A stretch of DNA of 64,000 bases from Poriferisodalis sp965208925 (GCF_965208925.1 NZ_OZ242364.1:1612001-1676000), one strand, 5' to 3'. Counted from the stretch's first letter, positions 8,166 through 16,524 are shown. The notes: generated from the letters alone by a model not told the origin. Numbers and translations: made by a program.

Positions 8166-9236
8166 GTGATCGACAGTAGTGCAGTGGCGGTGCGGCGGGC
8201 TGCGCCGCGGCCGAGGCTGTCGCCGCATTCTCGGCTGGTGATGGTGGAGCGGGTGGCGGCTGGCCAGTCCAAGACGGCGGTGGCGGCTCAGATGGGCTGC
8301 GCCCGTCAGACGGTGGACAAGTGGGTGAAGCGCTACCAGGCCGAAGGGCGAGCTGGCCTCGAGGACCGGTCGAGCCGGCCCGTCAGCTCGCCGGCCCGCA
8401 CTCCGGGGCGGGTCGAGCAGAGGATCTGCTCGCTGCGGCGCCGGGAGCGGCTCGGCCCGGCGCGGCTGGCCGCGCGGGTGGGCGTGCCGGCGTCGACGGT
8501 GCATCGGGTGCTGGTGCGCCACGGCCTGAACCGGCTGAGCTGGATCGACCGGCCCACCGGTGAGCGGGTGCGCCGCTATGAGAAGGCCCATGCGGGCGAG
8601 CTGGTCCATATCGACGTGAAGAAGGTCGCCAAGGTGCCCCCCGGCGGGGGCTGGCGCGTCCACGGCCGCGGCTCGGCCAAGGCCAAGCGCGCCAAGCGCA
8701 AACGGCGGGGATACACCTACCTGCATGTCGCTGTGGACGATCACTCCCGCGTCGCCTACGTCGAGGCCCACGACAACGAACGCGCTGTCACCGCGGCGGC
8801 GTTCTGGCGCAACGCCCGCGACTGGTTCGACCGGCTCAACGTCGGCATCGACGCCGTCATGACCGACAACGCCAAGAACTTCACGTCCGACAAGTTCGCC
8901 GAGGCACTCGCCGAGAACCGCACCAAACACCGGCTCACCCGCCCCTACCGGCCTCAGACCAACGGCAAAGTCGAACGGTTCAACCGCACCATGGCCGAAG
9001 AATTCCTCTACAACCACAAATTCCGCTCAGAACCCGACCGCCGCCGACGCCTCCAGAACTGGGTCCACACCTACAATCTCCACCGCCATCGCAGGCACAC
9101 CCGCCAGTCCACACCTACAATCTCCACCGACACCACACCGCCATCGCAGGCACACCCGCCAGCCGCGTCAACAACCTCTGTGGTCATTACACCTAGTCGA
9201 CTTGCTGTGGGCGGAGCCGCGCTCTTGCACGCCTAA
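8166..9236 (+). CDS. IS481-family DDE transposase with altered C-terminus
   Basis: Catalyses cut-and-join of the IS ends in the DNA-bound transposome. N-terminal helix-turn-helix (about residues 15-60, with AVAAQMG and WVKRYQ), then an integrase-like catalytic core with D150 (HIDVKK), D234 (MTDNAKN) and E270 (NGKVERF); the 35-residue spacing of the last two is canonical. GTG 8166 follows GGAGG at 7 nt. After the core, a 44-nt direct duplication (9064-9107 copied from 9108-9162 minus 11 nt) shifts the frame: the original frame would end at TAG 9194-9196 inside the target-site copy, while the present frame runs past the right end of the element to 9236. Activity may be impaired. Confidence 0.85.
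   Translation: MIDSSAVAVRRAAPRPRLSPHSRLVMVERVAAGQSKTAVAAQMGCARQTVDKWVKRYQAEGRAGLEDRSSRPVSSPARTPGRVEQRICSLRRRERLGPARLAARVGVPASTVHRVLVRHGLNRLSWIDRPTGERVRRYEKAHAGELVHIDVKKVAKVPPGGGWRVHGRGSAKAKRAKRKRRGYTYLHVAVDDHSRVAYVEAHDNERAVTAAAFWRNARDWFDRLNVGIDAVMTDNAKNFTSDKFAEALAENRTKHRLTRPYRPQTNGKVERFNRTMAEEFLYNHKFRSEPDRRRRLQNWVHTYNLHRHRRHTRQSTPTISTDTTPPSQAHPPAASTTSVVITPSRLAVGGAALLHA
9064..9162 (+). repeat. Imperfect tandem duplication inside the transposase gene
   Basis: Two units, 44 nt (9064-9107) and 55 nt (9108-9162), begin with the same 22 nt and end with the same 22 nt; the first lacks an 11-nt central piece. Removing one 44-nt unit restores a typical IS481 C-terminus ending ...VNNLCGHYT. Confidence 0.85.
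9192..9197. repeat. Right target-site copy of the IS481 element
   Basis: CCTAGT, matching GCTAGT at 8058-8063 in five of six bases. The TAG inside it is the stop codon of the original transposase reading frame. Confidence 0.6.
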
Positions 9237-9300
9237 AGTCAGATGTCGCGGCCGTGCTGCTACACCCTCGATCATCACCTGGGCGGCCGAGCGCCGACGG

Positions 9301-9738
9301 TCAGACTTCGAGCATCAAGGTCACGGGGCCGTCGTTGGTCATTTCGACCTCCATGTGAGCGCCGAATGATCCGGTGGCCACTGTGGCGCCGAGCCGGCGC
9401 AGCTCGTCGATCAGCTCGTCGATCAGGCGTGTGGCCTCATCTGGCTCTGCCGCGGCCACGAACGACGGCCGTCGACCCTTGCGCGTGTCCCCGTACAGTG
9501 TGAACTGGCTCACGACGAGCATCTCGCCGTTTGTCTCTGCGACCGAACGGTTCATCTGACCGTTCTCGTCGGCGAAGATGCGCAGATTCCATAGTTTGCC
9601 GGCCAGCTTGCGGGCCGAATCGGCGCTGTCGTCGTGCGTGGCACCGATCAGGCAGCACAGTCCGGGGCCGATTTCGCCGATCACCTCGCCGTCGACGCGC
9701 ACACGGGCCTTGGCGACCCGCTGCACCAGTGCCCGCAT
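9301..9738 (-). CDS. dtd: D-aminoacyl-tRNA deacylase
   Basis: Hydrolyses D-amino acids (and mischarged Gly) from tRNA in the cytoplasm. The 145-aa length is normal. It has the start MRALVQRV, the SQFTLYGDTRKGRRPSF signature with the SQxxL motif in the middle, and the C-terminal NDGPVT motif that forms the cross-subunit Gly-cisPro-type active site region (here NDGPVT). ATG 9738 is chosen because homology begins exactly there. Four nucleotides downstream of the RidA gene on the same strand, so probably cotranscribed. Confidence 0.95.
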   Translation of the reverse strand: MRALVQRVAKARVRVDGEVIGEIGPGLCCLIGATHDDSADSARKLAGKLWNLRIFADENGQMNRSVAETNGEMLVVSQFTLYGDTRKGRRPSFVAAAEPDEATRLIDELIDELRRLGATVATGSFGAHMEVEMTNDGPVTLMLEV

Positions 9739-9742
9739 GCGC

Positions 9743-10129
9743 TCAGAGAACGATCGCGTCGACTTCGATCTCGATGACCAGGTCGGGGTGCAGCAGTGCC
9801 GATACCTCGACCAGGGTTGACGCAGGGCGGATGTCGCCGAACGCCTCGCCGTGTGCACGGACGAAGTCGTCCAGGAATGCCATGTCGGTGATGAACGTCC
9901 GCACCCGTACCACGTCGGTCATCTGGGCCCCGGCCTCTGACAGCGCCCGCTCGATGATCCCCAGCGTGTATCTCGCCTGCCCGTAGCAGTCACCTGGATG
10001 CACCACGCCGTCAGGGCCCAGCGATGTGCTGCCCGACACGGCGACCCAGTCCCCGACGCGGACTGCCCGTGAGTAGCCGGCGACAGCCTCCATCGGCCCG
10101 CCGCTTGAGATGTTCTGTCGTTCACTCAT
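9743..10129 (-). CDS. RidA/YjgF/UK114 family protein
   Basis: Small cytoplasmic enamine/imine deaminase-type protein, normally trimeric, that removes reactive 2-aminoacrylate-like intermediates. 128 aa from ATG 10129. The signature RPASTLVEV (Arg that binds the substrate carboxylate) and the C-terminal IEIEVDAI are present. The alternative GTG start at 10135 adds two residues. CACAAT 6 nt upstream of ATG can act as a -10 box, and a perfect 7-bp palindrome overlaps that region. First gene of a two-gene unit with dtd. Substrate within the broad family is not assignable. Confidence 0.88.
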   Translation of the reverse strand: MSERQNISSGGPMEAVAGYSRAVRVGDWVAVSGSTSLGPDGVVHPGDCYGQARYTLGIIERALSEAGAQMTDVVRVRTFITDMAFLDDFVRAHGEAFGDIRPASTLVEVSALLHPDLVIEIEVDAIVL

Positions 10130-10144
10130 GCCCACATTGTGGGC
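10130..10144. promoter_or_regulatory. Palindrome over the RidA promoter/start region
   Basis: GCCCACA-T-TGTGGGC, a perfect 7-bp dyad with a 1-nt centre, abuts the RidA start codon and contains the candidate -10 box (CACAAT on the minus strand). Position and symmetry suit a repressor operator. Confidence 0.35.
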
Positions 10145-10295
10145 CGCGCGAACGGCATGTGCTGAGCCTGATGCAACAGCGACGACTTGGAACTACGTCC
10201 CCGAAGTTGAACTGTTCGATTAGTTTGGCGCGAACTCAACAAATTCACTAGTCCAACCAACCGGAATCACGTACGCCTACCTCGGAGATGCTGTG

Positions 10296-11303
10296 ATGCC
10301 GAAACCGCCGGGCCGCCCGACGCATTTGCAGGTATACGAACGGCTCCAGATACAGGTCACCGAACTTCGAGAGAACCTGGGCGGGTTGCCGCTGCCCGAA
10401 GAGGCCTCCGACATCTGGCGCGGCATCTGGTACGCGGAAGCTCACCACTCGACTGCGCTGGAGGGCAACACCTTGGTGCTCCGGCAGGTGGAGCAGTTGC
10501 TTGGCGAAGGCCGGGCAGTCGGCAACAAGGATCTCGGGGAGTACCTAGAGGTCAAAGGTTATGGCGATGCCGCCGAGTGGGTGTATTCCCAGGCGACGCG
10601 CCCGGCGGGACTCGGTGAGCACCAGCAAGTCGTGACGCTGTCGGAAGTTCGTGAGATTCACCGCGCGGTCCTTGCGCCTGCTTGGGAGGTGTCGCCGCAT
10701 CCGAACGCCACACCGGCGGAGTCTCCGGGCAGCTATCGCCGTCACGACATCTGGCCGTTCCCAGACGGGATGACGCCAGTCTCGTGGCCGCTCGTCGATG
10801 CGGAGATGGCCGAGTGGGCAAAGCAGGTCAACCTGCTGGACTCGGAGGCGCTCGCGTTCCCCGAGGCGCTGGCGGCGGCGCACTGCCGCTTCGAGCAGAT
10901 ACACCCGTTTCTCGATGGCAACGGAAGAACGGGACGGCTGGTGCTCAACCTGGTGCTCGTCCGACTCGGATTCCCGCCGGCGATCATCTACAAGCGGGAT
11001 CGCGATCGGTACCTGCGAGCGCTCCGCAAGGCTGACGACGGCGATCCCGGTCCGCTCGGCGCAATGCTCGCTCGCTCGATGCTGGACAGCCTGTACAGGT
11101 TCGTCCTGCCCGCGGTGGCGGGTCCCGCCCGTCTCGTGCCGCTGGAAGCGCTGGCTTCGAGCGAGATCAGCGATGTAGCGCTGCGCGGCGCAGCGAATCG
11201 CGGACGGCTCCAGGCGACACGCGGCAGCGATGGTCGCTGGAGGAGCAGTCGTAGATGGGTCGATGAGTACCTCGCATCGCGCTATCGACGCACACCATTG
11301 TGA
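10296..11303 (+). CDS. Fic-domain protein (probable AMP transferase) with inhibitory helix
   Basis: Fic enzymes transfer AMP (or another nucleotide part) onto target proteins. The catalytic motif HPFLDGNGRTGR (H x F x D GNGR xx R) starts near residue 204 and is complete. An N-terminal inhibitory motif fits (S/T)xxxE(G/N): S52 to G57 in STALEG, so this is a class II, self-restrained Fic protein. The C-terminal ~60 residues look like a winged helix. 335 aa. ATG 10296 has GGAG 8 nt upstream; GTG 10293 is an alternative. The gene ends overlapping the start of a membrane-anchored protein gene (GTGA). Chromosomal single-gene Fic proteins often act on the host's own targets; the target here is unknown. 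Confidence 0.9.
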   Translation: MPKPPGRPTHLQVYERLQIQVTELRENLGGLPLPEEASDIWRGIWYAEAHHSTALEGNTLVLRQVEQLLGEGRAVGNKDLGEYLEVKGYGDAAEWVYSQATRPAGLGEHQQVVTLSEVREIHRAVLAPAWEVSPHPNATPAESPGSYRRHDIWPFPDGMTPVSWPLVDAEMAEWAKQVNLLDSEALAFPEALAAAHCRFEQIHPFLDGNGRTGRLVLNLVLVRLGFPPAIIYKRDRDRYLRALRKADDGDPGPLGAMLARSMLDSLYRFVLPAVAGPARLVPLEALASSEISDVALRGAANRGRLQATRGSDGRWRSSRRWVDEYLASRYRRTPL

Positions 11304-12010
11304 GCGTGGCCCGACGCCGCCGCTGTGACCGACGCCCGGGACTGGCTTGGCGCCGACGAACCTTGGTGATCGGTGCCGTCGCGGTGCTCGTTGTGCTTGC
11401 CGCCGCAGGGATCGGGACGGGCATTCTGCTGCGATCAGATGACCAGCCCGACGTGGTGCCCGAGTCGATGGCCCCAGGTCCGGACTGCGTGGCACTCCAC
11501 GGTCCCCAGCCGTGGATCATCCTGTGGGACCGCTCGCTGACGCAGCCCTGCGTGGTCGTAGCCGAGTTCCAGGACGTGCAGGTGTGGAACAAGGGTTTCG
11601 AGCCGATGACCGTCGACTGGCCCGGCGGGGAGCGCCGAGTCGCCATTGATGAGCACTTCGACTCAGGGCCCATCGGCAATGTGCTTCGGGCCGGCCCCAA
11701 CGACATCAGCGCAGCACCCTTCCCGATGCCCACCATCTGGCTGCTTCCCGAGTCGATGAGCCCGACATCGGGGATCGAGGCCACCGACGCCGGCTTTGGC
11801 CCCGTCCGCATCGGCATGACCTTCGACGAGGCCAGCGCAGCCCTCGGCCTCAAGCTCGAGGTCAGCTTTGTGCCGTCGGACCCGCCCGCGTCGTATCCTT
11901 GGGAGGCGGTCGTTTCCGGCGACCCCTACTCACCGATATTTCTCGCTGACAGGCCGGACGACGAAACGAGCGTCATATTCGAGATCCACCCGCATAACGG
12001 CAGCTCCTAG
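11300..12010 (+). CDS. Membrane-anchored exported protein of unknown function
   Basis: 236 aa. A very basic N-terminus (about 20 residues rich in Arg) is followed by one hydrophobic segment (about residues 21-46), then an outward-facing domain, so a type II membrane protein or uncleaved signal anchor. A GFGPVRIGMTFDEASAALG motif near residue 165 recurs in secreted actinobacterial proteins of unknown role. The usual continuation of that module after this motif seems short, so the C-terminus may be truncated. GTG 11300 overlaps the Fic stop codon (GTGA), implying coupled translation. No enzymatic motif is visible. Confidence 0.6.
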   Translation: MSVARRRRCDRRPGLAWRRRTLVIGAVAVLVVLAAAGIGTGILLRSDDQPDVVPESMAPGPDCVALHGPQPWIILWDRSLTQPCVVVAEFQDVQVWNKGFEPMTVDWPGGERRVAIDEHFDSGPIGNVLRAGPNDISAAPFPMPTIWLLPESMSPTSGIEATDAGFGPVRIGMTFDEASAALGLKLEVSFVPSDPPASYPWEAVVSGDPYSPIFLADRPDDETSVIFEIHPHNGSS

Positions 12011-12038
12011 CGCCAGTCGCAGCACCTTCTCTGGCGCT
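12009..12038. terminator. Bidirectional hairpin between convergent genes
   Basis: AGCGCCAG (12009-12016) and CTGGCGCT (12031-12038) form a perfect 8-bp stem with a 14-nt loop exactly in the 34-nt gap between two convergent genes. No long T-run. Confidence 0.5.
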
Positions 12039-12044
12039 GAGTTC

Positions 12045-14552
12045 TCAGGTGAGGGCGCCGGCGATGACGAGCTCGGCGACCTTGTCGGCGTCGTAGCCGA
12101 GGATCCCTTCGAGCACCTCCATGTTGTGCTCGCCGAACATCGGGCCGCCCCACAGCGGCCGGCCGGGCGTGCGCGACAGCTCGAAGTTGCTGTTCTCGAC
12201 CCAGGTGTGGCCGTGCTTGGCGTGCGGCACCGACAGGAAGTGCTCGCGGGCGACGATCTGGGGGTCAGCCATCAGATCCGCGGCGTCGCTGACCCGGTGG
12301 GCGGGCACACCGCAGGCTTGGAGCGCCGCCTCGATGTCCGCTGCTTCCCGAGGCTCTGTCCACGCGGTGATCGCGGCGTCGATGGTCTCAGCGTGCGCTC
12401 GACGACTGTCGGTATTGAGACCGCTCAAGCCCCCTGCGCTGCTCGCGTTGCCGCCTCCGCTCGCATCCGCGCTCAGCGTGTCCAGCGCCTGTGCCAGTTC
12501 AGCGTTGCCGGCCGCAGCCTCAGCCAGCAGCGCCGCCAGCGCGCCCCAGTGCTCGTCGGTCTCGCAGGCGATCGCCACCCAGCGGTCGTCGCCGGCCGCC
12601 GGATACACGCTGTGGGGGCACATGTGGCGGTCGGCGTTGCCGCTCCGGCCGGCAGTGCGCCCGTTGATCTCCTCGTCAGCGAACTCGGTCGCCAGGAAGT
12701 GCAGCGCGCCCTCCATCTGGGCGAAGTCGATGTGCTGGCCCCGCCCGGTGCGGTCCCGCTCGGCCAGCGCGGACAGAATCAGCATCACGCCCAGCTTCGG
12801 CGAGATGTAGTCGGTGTAGGCGGTGAACGGCCCCGCCGGGATGCGGTCTGGCCATCCCGTCACCGGGTAGAAGCCCGCGATTGCCGCCGCCATCGTGCCG
12901 AAGCCGGCATACAGGCGCATCGGCCCGGTCTGGCCCATCAGGCAGCTCGAGAACATCACCAGTTCGGGGTTCACCTCGCGCAGCACGTCGTAGGTGAGGC
13001 CCCAGTTCTCCATCGCCTTGGGCGAGAACGACTCGGTGAGCACGTCGCACCATGCGACAAGGTCGAGCACCACCTCTCGCGCCTCGGGCAGAGACAGGTC
13101 GAGCGTCAGGTCCATCTTCCCGGCGTTGATCGAGTGGAACTGCAGGGCGTTCTCCTGGCCGCCTTCCTCGCCGATGAACGGGTGGACGCCGCGCAGCACA
13201 TCGGGCTTCAGCTCGCTCTCGACCTTCACGACGGTGGCGCCGTAGTCGGCAAGCGTGCGCGTGGCGCCCGGCCCCGCCAGCGCCCACATGAAATCGAGCA
13301 CCTTGACGTCATCGAGCGGGCGCTCCATCGAGCGACCTGTGGCAGCGATCTCGGCGCGAGGGCGGGAAGTGATGCCGGTGCCTGCAGGACCGCTGTCGCC
13401 AAGGTACAGCTCGGTGTGCTCGCCGAGCTTCGGCGCGACCGGCAGGACCGGCAGTGGGCCGGCCGTGGTCTTGGCCAGCGAACCGCACAGGCGCACTGGC
13501 GCGGGACCGCCGGCACGGGGCACGTCGACGTGCTCCCAGTAGTCGCGTACTTCGAGCTGCTCGAGCGCGAGTACGTCGGCCGTAGTCGTGACGGGCGCGA
13601 TCAGCAGGTTGTCGGTCAGTGCGCGTTCCAGCAGCTCGGCCTTGGTCTTGCTGGCCACGAACGCCGTCAGGGCCTTGATGGCCCGGTCGAAGGTGTCCAT
13701 CGACTCGCGGCCCTCCACGATTGCCATGCCGAAGTCCACCCAGTCCTTGTCGCGCAGATCGGGCTCGCAGAAGCCTTCGTCGCACGCCCAGCTCAAGATC
13801 CTGCTGGTGAACGGGGCGATCATGGGTCCGAACAGGAAGGTGACGGTCACGTGGCCGTCGGCGCACTCGTACACCCATGGGATGAGGAAGCCCCCAAGGT
13901 CGACGGCTCCGGGGAGCCGAACCGGCACGTCGCCGCCGGTCAGCACCGTCATCATCTGGAACTGCGTGCAGTCCACGAAGGACTGCTGGGCCGACGTGTC
14001 CACGTGCTGGCCCAGCCCTGAGGTCTGCCGTTCGTGCAGGGCCATGAGCACCGCGCCTGCAGTGTCCACTGCAGCGTTGTGCCACGTCTGCGGCGAGCCG
14101 ATCCGCACGGGTGCCCGGTCACGGTCGCCGGTCAGCGACATCGTGCCGCTCGACGCGGCGATGGTGAGGTCGGTAGCGGCCCAGGCCGTCTTGGGACCGG
14201 TCTCGCCGAACGGCGTGATGGACGCGGTCACCAGCGCCGGGTCGGCGGCGCGCAGCGCATCGAGGTCGACGTCGAACGCGCCGCACGAGATCACCGCGTC
14301 ACAGCCGGCGGCCAGCTCGGCAATCCAGGCCGGGTCCTCGATGACCAGCGAGTGCTTGCCCCGGTTGTAGACGAGGAACTCGATGGCACGCTCCGGATCG
14401 ACCACGTCGTCGACGTGCGGGCCCCGGTGCCGGGTTCGGTGCCCGCCAGGCGGCTCGCAGAGCACCACCTCCGCGCCGAGCTGGGCCAGCAGCAAGCCGG
14501 CGAGGTGGCCCCGGTCGTCGGTCAGATCCAGTATCCGGTACCCATCCAGCAC
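12045..14552 (-). CDS. Second two-domain CaiB/BaiF family CoA-transferase
   Basis: 835-aa paralog of the protein at 2944-5403 with the same architecture: two complete class III CoA-transferase units, the second starting near residue 414 (KVLDFMWALAGPG). Both presumed nucleophiles are present, D185 in GQHVDTS and D609 in GQHIDFA. The start GTG 14552 gives LDGYRILDLTD, aligned with the paralog's start, and is preceded by a strong GGGGGGA ribosome-binding site at 8 nt. Divergent from an oligopeptide-type ABC importer (172 nt apart), which may import the substrate or merely be adjacent. Substrate unknown. Confidence 0.88.
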   Translation of the reverse strand: MLDGYRILDLTDDRGHLAGLLLAQLGAEVVLCEPPGGHRTRHRGPHVDDVVDPERAIEFLVYNRGKHSLVIEDPAWIAELAAGCDAVISCGAFDVDLDALRAADPALVTASITPFGETGPKTAWAATDLTIAASSGTMSLTGDRDRAPVRIGSPQTWHNAAVDTAGAVLMALHERQTSGLGQHVDTSAQQSFVDCTQFQMMTVLTGGDVPVRLPGAVDLGGFLIPWVYECADGHVTVTFLFGPMIAPFTSRILSWACDEGFCEPDLRDKDWVDFGMAIVEGRESMDTFDRAIKALTAFVASKTKAELLERALTDNLLIAPVTTTADVLALEQLEVRDYWEHVDVPRAGGPAPVRLCGSLAKTTAGPLPVLPVAPKLGEHTELYLGDSGPAGTGITSRPRAEIAATGRSMERPLDDVKVLDFMWALAGPGATRTLADYGATVVKVESELKPDVLRGVHPFIGEEGGQENALQFHSINAGKMDLTLDLSLPEAREVVLDLVAWCDVLTESFSPKAMENWGLTYDVLREVNPELVMFSSCLMGQTGPMRLYAGFGTMAAAIAGFYPVTGWPDRIPAGPFTAYTDYISPKLGVMLILSALAERDRTGRGQHIDFAQMEGALHFLATEFADEEINGRTAGRSGNADRHMCPHSVYPAAGDDRWVAIACETDEHWGALAALLAEAAAGNAELAQALDTLSADASGGGNASSAGGLSGLNTDSRRAHAETIDAAITAWTEPREAADIEAALQACGVPAHRVSDAADLMADPQIVAREHFLSVPHAKHGHTWVENSNFELSRTPGRPLWGGPMFGEHNMEVLEGILGYDADKVAELVIAGALT

Positions 14553-14712
14553 GTTGAAGCTCCCCCCAGGTGTCGAAGATGGGCCGGCAGGGCCCGCCGA
14601 GTCCGGCAAACTCTGCCAGAAGCGCTCGCATTATGCGTGCGATGCGCGGCGGGCCGGCTGCATCCCTTCCTTCTTGCTGGCCGAATCACATCGTGCCCGA
14701 GTGCCAGAGCGT

Positions 14713-14718
14713 TACTTT
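14713..14718 (+). promoter_or_regulatory. -10 box of a leaderless-type promoter for the ABC binding protein
   Basis: TACTTT ends 6 nt before ATG 14725; no Shine-Dalgarno sequence precedes the start. Confidence 0.5.
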
Positions 14719-14724
14719 GACGGC

Positions 14725-16524
14725 ATGACGATGCTTCGGACACAAGCGCGGCTGTTCCTTGCCCCGGCGGGACTGCGGCGGGCCAGCGGCTGGGGCATCG
14801 GGGCTGTCGCCATCGCAGCAACGCTGCTGCTCGCTGCATGCAGCAGCGACACGTCGACCGACGAGCCCGCGGCCGCACCCGCAACCGAGGAGCCAGCCGC
14901 CGCACCTGGAGCCACCGATGCCCTCGACGATGCTGCGGCACCGAGCGGCGGCACGCTCGTGCTGGCTGTCGAGCAGTGGCCCGAGTGCGTCAACCCCGTC
15001 ACATCGTGCGCGAATGCCACCTGGACGATCTGGTCGGTGCTGATCCACTATCTGCCGAGGCTCATGGAGCTCGATCCGACCAACACGTACGTGGCGTCGT
15101 CGCTGCTGGTCGGGGAACCGACGGTTGCGAACGGCGGCCTCGTCACCGCAGACGACGGCACGTTCACGCTGACGTACCGCCTGAACCCCGATGCGACGTG
15201 GAGCGACGGCACGCCCATCACCAGCACCGATGTCTGGTTCAGCTGGCGCGCCGGGCTCGACACCACCGGCAAGCTCAGCACCATCGGGCTGGATCTCATC
15301 ACCGACATCGACCATTCCGATCCCCACACGGCCGTCATCACGTTCAGCGAGCCGTACGCACCCTGGCCGACGCTGTTCGGCGGCTTGCTGCCGGCGCATG
15401 AGCTGGGCCCGGACACCGACATCGCCGACAAGTGGAATGACGAGATCACCGTTTCGGGTGGGCCGTGGATCCAGGAGGAATGGAACCAGGAGCAGCACAT
15501 CTTGGTGCCCAACCGTTCCTACTGGGATGCCGAGCGCATCCCGCTGGTGGACCGGGTGGTGATGGTGCCCCGCCAGGACACCGACTCGCAGCTGCTCGCG
15601 GTACAGACCGGCGAAGTCATGGCCGCCTTCCCTCAGCCCTTCCCCGGGGCACGGGAGCGCATCACCGGTGATTTGGCCTATCGGGTTGCCGAGGGCACCT
15701 ATATGGAAGGCCTCTGGATCAACCAGGACGCACCCGACCGTCGCTTTGACATGACGCGCAGCGTCCGCCAAGCCGTCGCCTACGCACTCGACCGCGAACG
15801 CATAGCCGAGATTGCGCTCGGCACGATCACGGCTGACCCGCCGGTCCTGCAGTGCACGGGATGGAATCCCGGGTTCGGCCCTTGGTGCCAAGACGACTTC
15901 GCGCGTTACACCCAGGATGCGGCCAAGGTTGCCGAGCTGCTCGAGGCGGAGGGCTGGACGCGCCCAGACCCCGACGGCCTGTGGGTGAACGCCGACGGCG
16001 AAGAGCTGGTGCTGGCCTGGAACACCGTGGCCGGCAACAAGCGGCGAGAGGACGTGCAGGCGCTCGTGGTCGACATGACCGCTCCGCTGGGCATCGGCTG
16101 GGAGATCATCAACTACGACCCCGGCGAGCTGTTCCAGAACCGGCTGCCGGCGCTGAACTTCGGCCCAGTGGCGCTGTTCGCGAACAGCACAGACCCCGAT
16201 CCCTCCGTGGCCAATCTCTACGACATCGACGGCATTCCCACCGAAGAGAACGAGTACAAGGGTCAGAACTTCACGGCCTACCGCAATCAGCAGGCCAGCG
16301 ACTTGGCGTTCGCCATCGACGCAGAGGTGGACCCGGACGCCCGTCTCGAGCTGGTCCACGAGCTGAGCGAGATCCTGGCGGACGACGTGCCGTGGATCCC
16401 GCTGTACATGCTGCCCAACATGATCATCTGGGACACCACGGCGGTCTCAGGCCCCGGTGCCTACGTGTCGAGCCCTTACGGCGGGTTCTTCGACATCTTC
16501 GACTGGACGGTGCACCCGAATTGA
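14725..16524 (+). CDS. Oligopeptide/nickel-type ABC transporter substrate-binding lipoprotein (SBP_bac_5)
   Basis: Extracytoplasmic receptor that delivers peptides or similar solutes to the permeases encoded next. A signal peptide ends in the lipobox LAAC (about residues 30-33 of 599), then an Ala/Pro/Glu-rich spacer and the SBP_bac_5 fold (GGTLVLAVEQW start, LNPDATWSDGTPIT cluster). Start ATG 14725 is chosen because the signal peptide begins there and a -10 box lies 6 nt upstream. Two permease genes follow after 78 nt; no ATPase gene of this class is in the cluster, so a shared ATPase elsewhere is implied. Confidence 0.9.
   Translation: MTMLRTQARLFLAPAGLRRASGWGIGAVAIAATLLLAACSSDTSTDEPAAAPATEEPAAAPGATDALDDAAAPSGGTLVLAVEQWPECVNPVTSCANATWTIWSVLIHYLPRLMELDPTNTYVASSLLVGEPTVANGGLVTADDGTFTLTYRLNPDATWSDGTPITSTDVWFSWRAGLDTTGKLSTIGLDLITDIDHSDPHTAVITFSEPYAPWPTLFGGLLPAHELGPDTDIADKWNDEITVSGGPWIQEEWNQEQHILVPNRSYWDAERIPLVDRVVMVPRQDTDSQLLAVQTGEVMAAFPQPFPGARERITGDLAYRVAEGTYMEGLWINQDAPDRRFDMTRSVRQAVAYALDRERIAEIALGTITADPPVLQCTGWNPGFGPWCQDDFARYTQDAAKVAELLEAEGWTRPDPDGLWVNADGEELVLAWNTVAGNKRREDVQALVVDMTAPLGIGWEIINYDPGELFQNRLPALNFGPVALFANSTDPDPSVANLYDIDGIPTEENEYKGQNFTAYRNQQASDLAFAIDAEVDPDARLELVHELSEILADDVPWIPLYMLPNMIIWDTTAVSGPGAYVSSPYGGFFDIFDWTVHPN

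Larger units (their letters stand above)
8064..9191 (+). mobile_element. IS481-family insertion sequence, 1128 bp
   Basis: Bounded by terminal inverted repeats that start TGTA: left 8064-8090, right 9165-9191. Aligned over 27 nt they agree at 21 positions, including an uninterrupted GTTGTTGACG. It holds a single transposase gene of the IS481 type and is flanked by near-identical 6-bp CTAG-containing sequences. A hairpin covers the transposase ribosome-binding site and a 44-nt duplication changes the transposase C-terminus (separate entries). Confidence 0.85.

Noticed and set aside
11868..14021. 717-codon + strand ORF antisense to the second double CoA-transferase
   Set aside because: Same shadow effect; composition is not protein-like, and it overlaps the supported gene throughout.
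14686..16359. 557-codon minus-strand ORF antisense to the ABC binding protein
   Set aside because: The plus-strand frame has a signal peptide, lipobox and family motifs; the antisense frame has none.
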